35,283 bases of DNA, taken from assembly GCA_041688215.1 (NCBI GenBank), contig JBDNIO010000186.1, positions 1 through 35,283 of the forward strand. Direction: 5' to 3'. The translations under genes and the position numbers were made by a program. The notes beneath the pieces were generated by a model that saw only the letters and a list, made by a program, of their open reading frames with translations, searched no databases and was not told the DNA's origin. Shown here piece by piece: positions 31,608 to 35,283 of the stretch (the stretch's first letter is position 1; the number at the start of each line of letters is the position of its first letter). The DNA comes from JBDNIO01 sp041688215 (GTDB taxonomy: Bacteria > Pseudomonadota > Gammaproteobacteria > Nevskiales > Salinisphaeraceae).

Positions 31608-33038
31608 ATGGCGAAGCAGATTAAAGTTCCCGACATTGGTGATTTAGATGCGGTCGAGGTTATCGAAGTTCTGGTTTCAAAAGGCGATTCAGTCGAAGTC
31701 GATCAGGCGCTGATTACGCTGGAATCCGACAAGGCGACGATGGAAGTGCCGTCCACCGAGGCCGGCACCGTCGCGCAGATCAAAGTATCCGAAGGCGACA
31801 ATGTGGCCCAGGGCGATGTGATTGTTGTGCTCGACGCGGCGGATGCTGACGACGACGAGCAAGAAGATTCAACCGCGAAAGACGCAAAGGAAGAAGAAAA
31901 GAAAAAAGATAAAACCGCAGAGGACGCAGAGAACACAGAGGAAGACAAAGCGTCATCCGACGATGATGCACAAAAAAAATATCAGAAACAGGACGGTAAG
32001 AAAGAAGAAAAGCGGGATAAAAAGTTGTCAGACGACAATTCTGAGGACAAGCCAAAAGACAAAAAACAGGAAAAACCCAGCAGTGAAAGTACCGGCAGCC
32101 AACTCGCGCCGGTCGACGAAAAAGCCTTTGCCAAGGCGCATGCCAGCCCGTCGGTGCGCAAGTACGCGCGCGAACTTGGGGTAGAGCTGGCCAACGTCAA
32201 GGGCCAGGGACGCAAGGGGCGCATTCTTAAAGAAGACGTGCAGGCGCACGTCCAGAATCTGGTCGAGCAGTCCAAAAAGACTGGCGCGGCCGGCGCCGGT
32301 TCGGGCCTGCCGGAACAGCCGGAGCTGGATTATTCGCAGTTTGGCGAAGTCGAGAAGGTCAAGCTCTCGCGCATCCGCAAAATTTCCGCTAAGCATGTAC
32401 ATAAAAGCTGGCTGTTGGTGCCGCACGTTACCCAGTTTGACGAGGCCGACATAACCGAGCTGGAGGAATTCCGCCAGGAACAGAAAGCCAAGGCGGCGAA
32501 ACGCGGGGTCAAACTCACCCTGCTGGCATTCTTGCTCAAGGCCTCGTCGGTCACGCTGGAAGAATTCCCGGATTTGAATAGTTCACTGGCGGCTGACGGT
32601 GAACACCTGTTCCAGAAAAAATATATGCACATCGGCGTGGCCGTGGATACCGATGACGGCCTGGTGGTGCCGGTGATCCGCGATGTGGATAAAAAAGGCG
32701 TATTCGATCTGGCTGAAGAACTTGGTGACGTTGGCCAGCGCGCACGCAACGGCAAACTTAAACGCGAAGACCTGCAAGGCGGCTGCTTTTCCATCTCCAG
32801 CCTGGGCGGTGTCGGCGGCACCGCGTTTACGCCGATTGTGAATGCGCCGGAAGTGGCGATTCTTGGCGTTTCACGCGCCAAGATGGAGCCGGTTTGGGAA
32901 GATGGTCAATTCGTCCCCCGCCTGATTCTGCCGCTGTCCCTGTCCTACGACCACCGCGTAATCGACGGTGCTACAGCCGCGCGGGTTACGGGTTTCCTAT
33001 CGCAGTCGCTCGGCGATATTCGTACCTTGTTGTTGTGA
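31608..33038 (+). CDS. aceF: pyruvate dehydrogenase E2, dihydrolipoyl acetyltransferase
   Basis: Core of the pyruvate dehydrogenase complex, transferring acetyl groups from lipoyl-lysine to CoA. It is 476 residues. A single N-terminal lipoyl domain (1-78) has K42 in LESDKATMEVPS. A very charged Lys/Glu/Asp linker spans about 80-165. The peripheral subunit-binding domain is SPSVRKYARELGVELANVKG (about 180-215), and the catalytic acyltransferase domain ends in SYDHRVIDGATAARV with the active His and Asp. E. coli AceF has three lipoyl domains and Ala/Pro linkers, so one domain plus an acidic linker is different. Parts of the linker are encoded by the GCAGAG/GCAAAG repeat. A repeat hairpin lies just upstream, and the ribosome site is weak. 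Confidence 0.97.
   Translation: MAKQIKVPDIGDLDAVEVIEVLVSKGDSVEVDQALITLESDKATMEVPSTEAGTVAQIKVSEGDNVAQGDVIVVLDAADADDDEQEDSTAKDAKEEEKKKDKTAEDAENTEEDKASSDDDAQKKYQKQDGKKEEKRDKKLSDDNSEDKPKDKKQEKPSSESTGSQLAPVDEKAFAKAHASPSVRKYARELGVELANVKGQGRKGRILKEDVQAHVQNLVEQSKKTGAAGAGSGLPEQPELDYSQFGEVEKVKLSRIRKISAKHVHKSWLLVPHVTQFDEADITELEEFRQEQKAKAAKRGVKLTLLAFLLKASSVTLEEFPDLNSSLAADGEHLFQKKYMHIGVAVDTDDGLVVPVIRDVDKKGVFDLAEELGDVGQRARNGKLKREDLQGGCFSISSLGGVGGTAFTPIVNAPEVAILGVSRAKMEPVWEDGQFVPRLILPLSLSYDHRVIDGATAARVTGFLSQSLGDIRTLLL
31871..31944 (+). repeat. GCAAAG/GCAGAG repeats within the aceF linker
   Basis: Two clusters: AACCGCGAAAGACGCAAAGG at 31871-31890, and CCGCAGAGGACGCAGAG with AACACAGAGGAAG at 31915-31944. In frame they encode TAKDAKEEE and TAEDAENTEED. 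They match the intergenic repeats of the same operon and the lpd linker repeats. Confidence 0.75.
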
Positions 33039-33057
33039 TTATGTTTGATTTGACTCA

Positions 33058-33174
33058 CGCAAAGCAGCCAAGACGCAAAGGTTTATCGACAGTTGCCTGT
33101 CTGAACTCTTCTGCTTTTTATAAAAATAAACTGTGTTTCTTGTTTTTTAACTTAGCGCCTTTGCGCCTTTGCGC
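33058..33174. repeat. GCAAAG-type inverted repeat between aceF and lpd
   Basis: CGCAAAG (33058-33064) and GACGCAAAGG (33072-33081) on the left are complementary to CCTTTGCGCCTTTGCGCG (about 33158-33174... 3' arm) on the right, about 75 bases apart. The right arm ends about 15 bases before the lpd ATG, in the place where the ribosome site should be. The spacer shows no gene. Confidence 0.75.
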
Positions 33175-33189
33175 GAGATATTTTTAACC

Positions 33190-35034
33190 ATGGCTGGTAC
33201 AGAAATAAAAGTTCCCGACATCGGCGATTTCGACGCGGTAGAAGTCATCGAGGTATTGGTCTCGAAAGGCGACTCGGTCGAGGTCGACCAGGCGCTGATC
33301 ACCCTGGAATCGGACAAGGCCACGATGGAAGTGCCGTCCACGCAAGCCGGCACGGTTGCCGAGATCAAAGTCTCCGAAGGCGACAAAGTGGCCCAGGGCG
33401 ATGTGATTGTTGTTCTTGACGCGGCGGATGCAGAAGCCGAATCGGACGCGGAAGACGCAAACGAAGAAGAAAAAGATATAACCGCAGAGGACGCAGAGGA
33501 CGCAGAGCGCGCAGAGGAAGAAAGAGAAAATAAGGGTGAAAAGGTAAAAGATAAAGGCAACAAGCAGGAAACAAGGAAAGCGGAAAAAAAATCGAAAAAG
33601 ACTAAGGACGGAGGCGGGAAGAGTCCGGGCGAAGACCACGGCTTCGATTATGATTTGCTGGTTCTCGGCTCGGGTCCGGGCGGCTACACCGCGGCGTTTC
33701 GTGCGGCTGACCTGGGGCTTAAAGTTGTGCTGGTGGAACGCTACGCCAGCCTGGGCGGGGTGTGTCTGAATGTGGGTTGTATTCCGTCCAAGGCGCTGTT
33801 GCATGCGGCCAAGGTAATCGACGACGCGGCGGCCATGGGCGAACACGGGATTAAATTCGCCGCGCCGGAAATCGAACTGAATAAACTGCTGGACTGGAAG
33901 CAGTCGGTGGTGCAAAAGCTTACCGGCGGGCTCAAGAGTCTGGCGAAACAGCGCAAGGTAGACGTAGTGCACGGCGCGGGTGAGTTTTCGGGCGCGCATG
34001 AACTCACCGTCGGTAAAAAGAAAATCAGCTTCAATCAGGCAATTATAGCGGCCGGCTCCCAAGCTGTGATGCTGCCCGACATGCCTGAGGATGAGCGTAT
34101 TGTCGATTCCACCGGCGCGCTGGCCCCGGGCGAAATCCCCGACAGCTTGCTGGTCATCGGCGGCGGCATCATCGGGTTGGAAATGGCGAATGTTTACGCT
34201 GGACTGGGTAGCAAGGTCGACGTAGTGGAAATGACCGGCGGGCTCATCCCCGGCGCCGACCGCGATCTGGTCAAACCGCTGCAAAAGGCCATGGCGAAAC
34301 GCTGCCGTAACATCTGGCTCAACACCAAAGTCATCGGCATCAAAGCCAACAAGAAATCGCTGACCGCTACGTTTGAAGGTGACAAGGCACCCGACAGCGA
34401 GCGTTACGAAAAAATTCTGGTCGCGGTCGGCCGCCGACCGAATGGCAACAATATTGGCGCGGACGTAGCCGGCGTAACGGTGAACGACCGCGGCTTTATC
34501 GAAGTCGACAAGCAATGCCGCACGAATGTGGCGCACATCTTCGCCATCGGCGACATCACCGGCGAACCGCAACTAGCGCACCGCGCCAGCCATCGGGGCA
34601 AGGTTGCGGCCGAAGTTGCCGCGGGTGAACCGGCCGCATTTGATGCGCGCGCCATCCCTTCCGTGGTTTACACCGACCCCGAACTGGCCTGGACCGGCAT
34701 TACCGAAACCGAAGCCAAACAAAGCAACTACCAGTTGGAAAAAGGCCAATTCCCCTGGGCCGCCAGCGGCCGCGCGCTGGGCATGGGCTATAGCGAAGGC
34801 TTGACCAAAATCCTGTTCGAAAAGGAAAGCGGCCGCATCGTGGGCGCAGGCGTGGTTGGCCCCAGTGCGGGCGAGTTAATCGCCGAACTCACCCTCGCGA
34901 TAGAAATGGGCTGCGACGCGCACGACATCGGCCTGACGATTCACCCGCATCCTACCCTGTCGGAAACCGTCGGCATGGCCGCCGAGGCCGCCGCCGGCAC
35001 GCTGACTGATCTGTATATGCCAAAGAAGAAGTGA
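33190..35034 (+). CDS. lpd: dihydrolipoyl dehydrogenase (E3) with N-terminal lipoyl domain
   Basis: Re-oxidises dihydrolipoyl groups of the complex with FAD and NAD+. It is 614 residues, versus about 475 for a standard E3. The extra part is an N-terminal lipoyl domain (lipoyl lysine K43 in LESDKATMEVPS) and a charged linker (about 80-150). The E3 core follows: FAD motif LLVLGSGPGGYTAAF, redox disulphide GGVCLNVGCIPSK, NAD motif LLVIGGGIIGLEMANVYAG, second FAD site FAIGDITGEPQLAHRA, and the His-Glu pair in IHPHPTLSETVGMA. Lipoyl-E3 fusions are known, for example in Neisseria and Ralstonia. ATG 33190 gives MAGTEIKVPDIG; the ATG at 33169 lies in the repeat. Confidence 0.97.
   Translation: MAGTEIKVPDIGDFDAVEVIEVLVSKGDSVEVDQALITLESDKATMEVPSTQAGTVAEIKVSEGDKVAQGDVIVVLDAADAEAESDAEDANEEEKDITAEDAEDAERAEEERENKGEKVKDKGNKQETRKAEKKSKKTKDGGGKSPGEDHGFDYDLLVLGSGPGGYTAAFRAADLGLKVVLVERYASLGGVCLNVGCIPSKALLHAAKVIDDAAAMGEHGIKFAAPEIELNKLLDWKQSVVQKLTGGLKSLAKQRKVDVVHGAGEFSGAHELTVGKKKISFNQAIIAAGSQAVMLPDMPEDERIVDSTGALAPGEIPDSLLVIGGGIIGLEMANVYAGLGSKVDVVEMTGGLIPGADRDLVKPLQKAMAKRCRNIWLNTKVIGIKANKKSLTATFEGDKAPDSERYEKILVAVGRRPNGNNIGADVAGVTVNDRGFIEVDKQCRTNVAHIFAIGDITGEPQLAHRASHRGKVAAEVAAGEPAAFDARAIPSVVYTDPELAWTGITETEAKQSNYQLEKGQFPWAASGRALGMGYSEGLTKILFEKESGRIVGAGVVGPSAGELIAELTLAIEMGCDAHDIGLTIHPHPTLSETVGMAAEAAAGTLTDLYMPKKK
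33479..33519 (+). repeat. GCAGAG repeats within the lpd linker
   Basis: Tandem-like units CCGCAGAGGACGCAGAGGA, then CGCAGAGCGCGCAGAGGAAG, in frame encoding TAEDAEDAERAEEE. Same family as the aceF linker and the intergenic copies. The acidic linker therefore appears to be built from repeat DNA. Confidence 0.75.
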
Positions 35035-35045
35035 TGGCCGTACGG

Positions 35046-35075
35046 CCGACTCCCCTCGCTCCGCTGGGGAGTCGG
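35046..35075 (+). terminator. hairpin after lpd, probable terminator
   Basis: A perfect 10-bp stem CCGACTCCCC / GGGGAGTCGG with a 10-base loop lies 12 bp after the lpd stop. It is followed by TATTG rather than a strong T run, so termination may be partial or rho-assisted. Confidence 0.6.
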
Positions 35076-35160
35076 TATTGAAAATTGCCGTCTGAATGCC
35101 CGGCGGGTCTACAAATTCCATATTCAAGACTCTAAACACAGCATCAGTAGTGTTCCAACG

Positions 35161-35283
35161 TTATTCGAACAAATTCAACTGGTTAGCGAAGTCGGTCGGT
35201 TTTAGCGAGCTGACGGTTTGGCTAAGCAGTTGATCCAAAGGCGTATTTTCAAAAAGACTTAAGCTCAGGATTTGTAGAATTTC
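35161..35283 (-). mobile_element. C-terminal end of an IS4-like transposase, cut by the window
   Basis: The last 40 codons of a minus-strand frame, open to the window edge and ending TAA at 35161-35163. The residues include EILQILSLSLFE and TPLDQLLSQ, and the end is FANQLNLFE. The QILSLSLFEKTPL-type tail closing in QLxLFE/D is one I recognise from IS4-family (DDE) transposases with a DUF4372-like N-terminus. The family call rests on this tail only. The terminal inverted repeat of the element should lie in 35076-35160 but cannot be identified without the other end. Confidence 0.55.

Noticed and set aside
31871..33519. Spaced repeats in the aceF-lpd region considered as a CRISPR array
   Set aside because: Units are short, variable, partly in frame inside coding sequence and lack constant direct repeats with unique spacers.
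33184..34572. 462-codon minus-strand frame covering most of lpd
   Set aside because: Long only because the opposite strand is a high-GC coding gene and the repeat linker lacks stops in this frame. The middle is a Phe/Cys-rich shadow of the Glu/Lys linker.

Overview
The window is chromosomal DNA from a gammaproteobacterium and spans the replication origin. The evidence is the block dnaA-dnaN-recF-gyrB facing away from rpmH-rnpA-yidC-mnmE, the glyQ-glyS-gmhB cluster beside gyrB, glnA followed by ntrB-ntrC, and aceE-aceF-lpd. Genus cannot be read from this sequence. Nearly all genes are intact and closely packed. The exception is a frameshift-ridden segment at about 26.9-28.6 kb.

Left part (1-6.7 kb): the truncated end of an acyl-CoA dehydrogenase gene with a histidine phosphatase, a perfect TetR-type palindrome, a saccharopine-dehydrogenase-like reductase, the peptidase gene mtfA coupled to a 5'-nucleotidase, a small membrane protein and a MATE exporter. 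Nitrogen block (6.7-11.8 kb): glnA, a DUF4124 protein, ntrB and ntrC. Both glnA and ntrB carry a sigma-54 promoter with NtrC-type palindromes upstream, so NtrC probably controls glutamine synthetase and its own operon.

Origin block (11.8-25.9 kb): glyQS and gmhB converge on gyrB. recF contains two perfect 16-bp parS sites (ParB binding). The dnaN-dnaA gap holds DnaA boxes, an AT-rich stretch and a trinucleotide run in DnaA-trio orientation, and is the best oriC candidate. dnaA probably starts at TTG. rnpA has no canonical start and probably uses AUU overlapping the rpmH stop. The usual yidD between rnpA and yidC is missing.

Right part (25.9-35.3 kb): after mnmE the expected mnmG-rsmG-parAB are absent. 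Instead there is a 160-bp palindromic element, then a leftward operon of an amidoligase (GS-like ligase), a class I amidotransferase/gamma-glutamyl hydrolase and a glutaminyl cyclotransferase. The first two genes are broken by several frameshifts, one of them at a run of 11 G. Next comes aceE-aceF-lpd, in which AceF has one lipoyl domain and Lpd carries a near-identical one. A GCAGAG/GCAAAG repeat family sits in both intergenic gaps of this operon and inside the coding linkers of both lipoyl proteins. The window ends in the C-terminus of a transposase.
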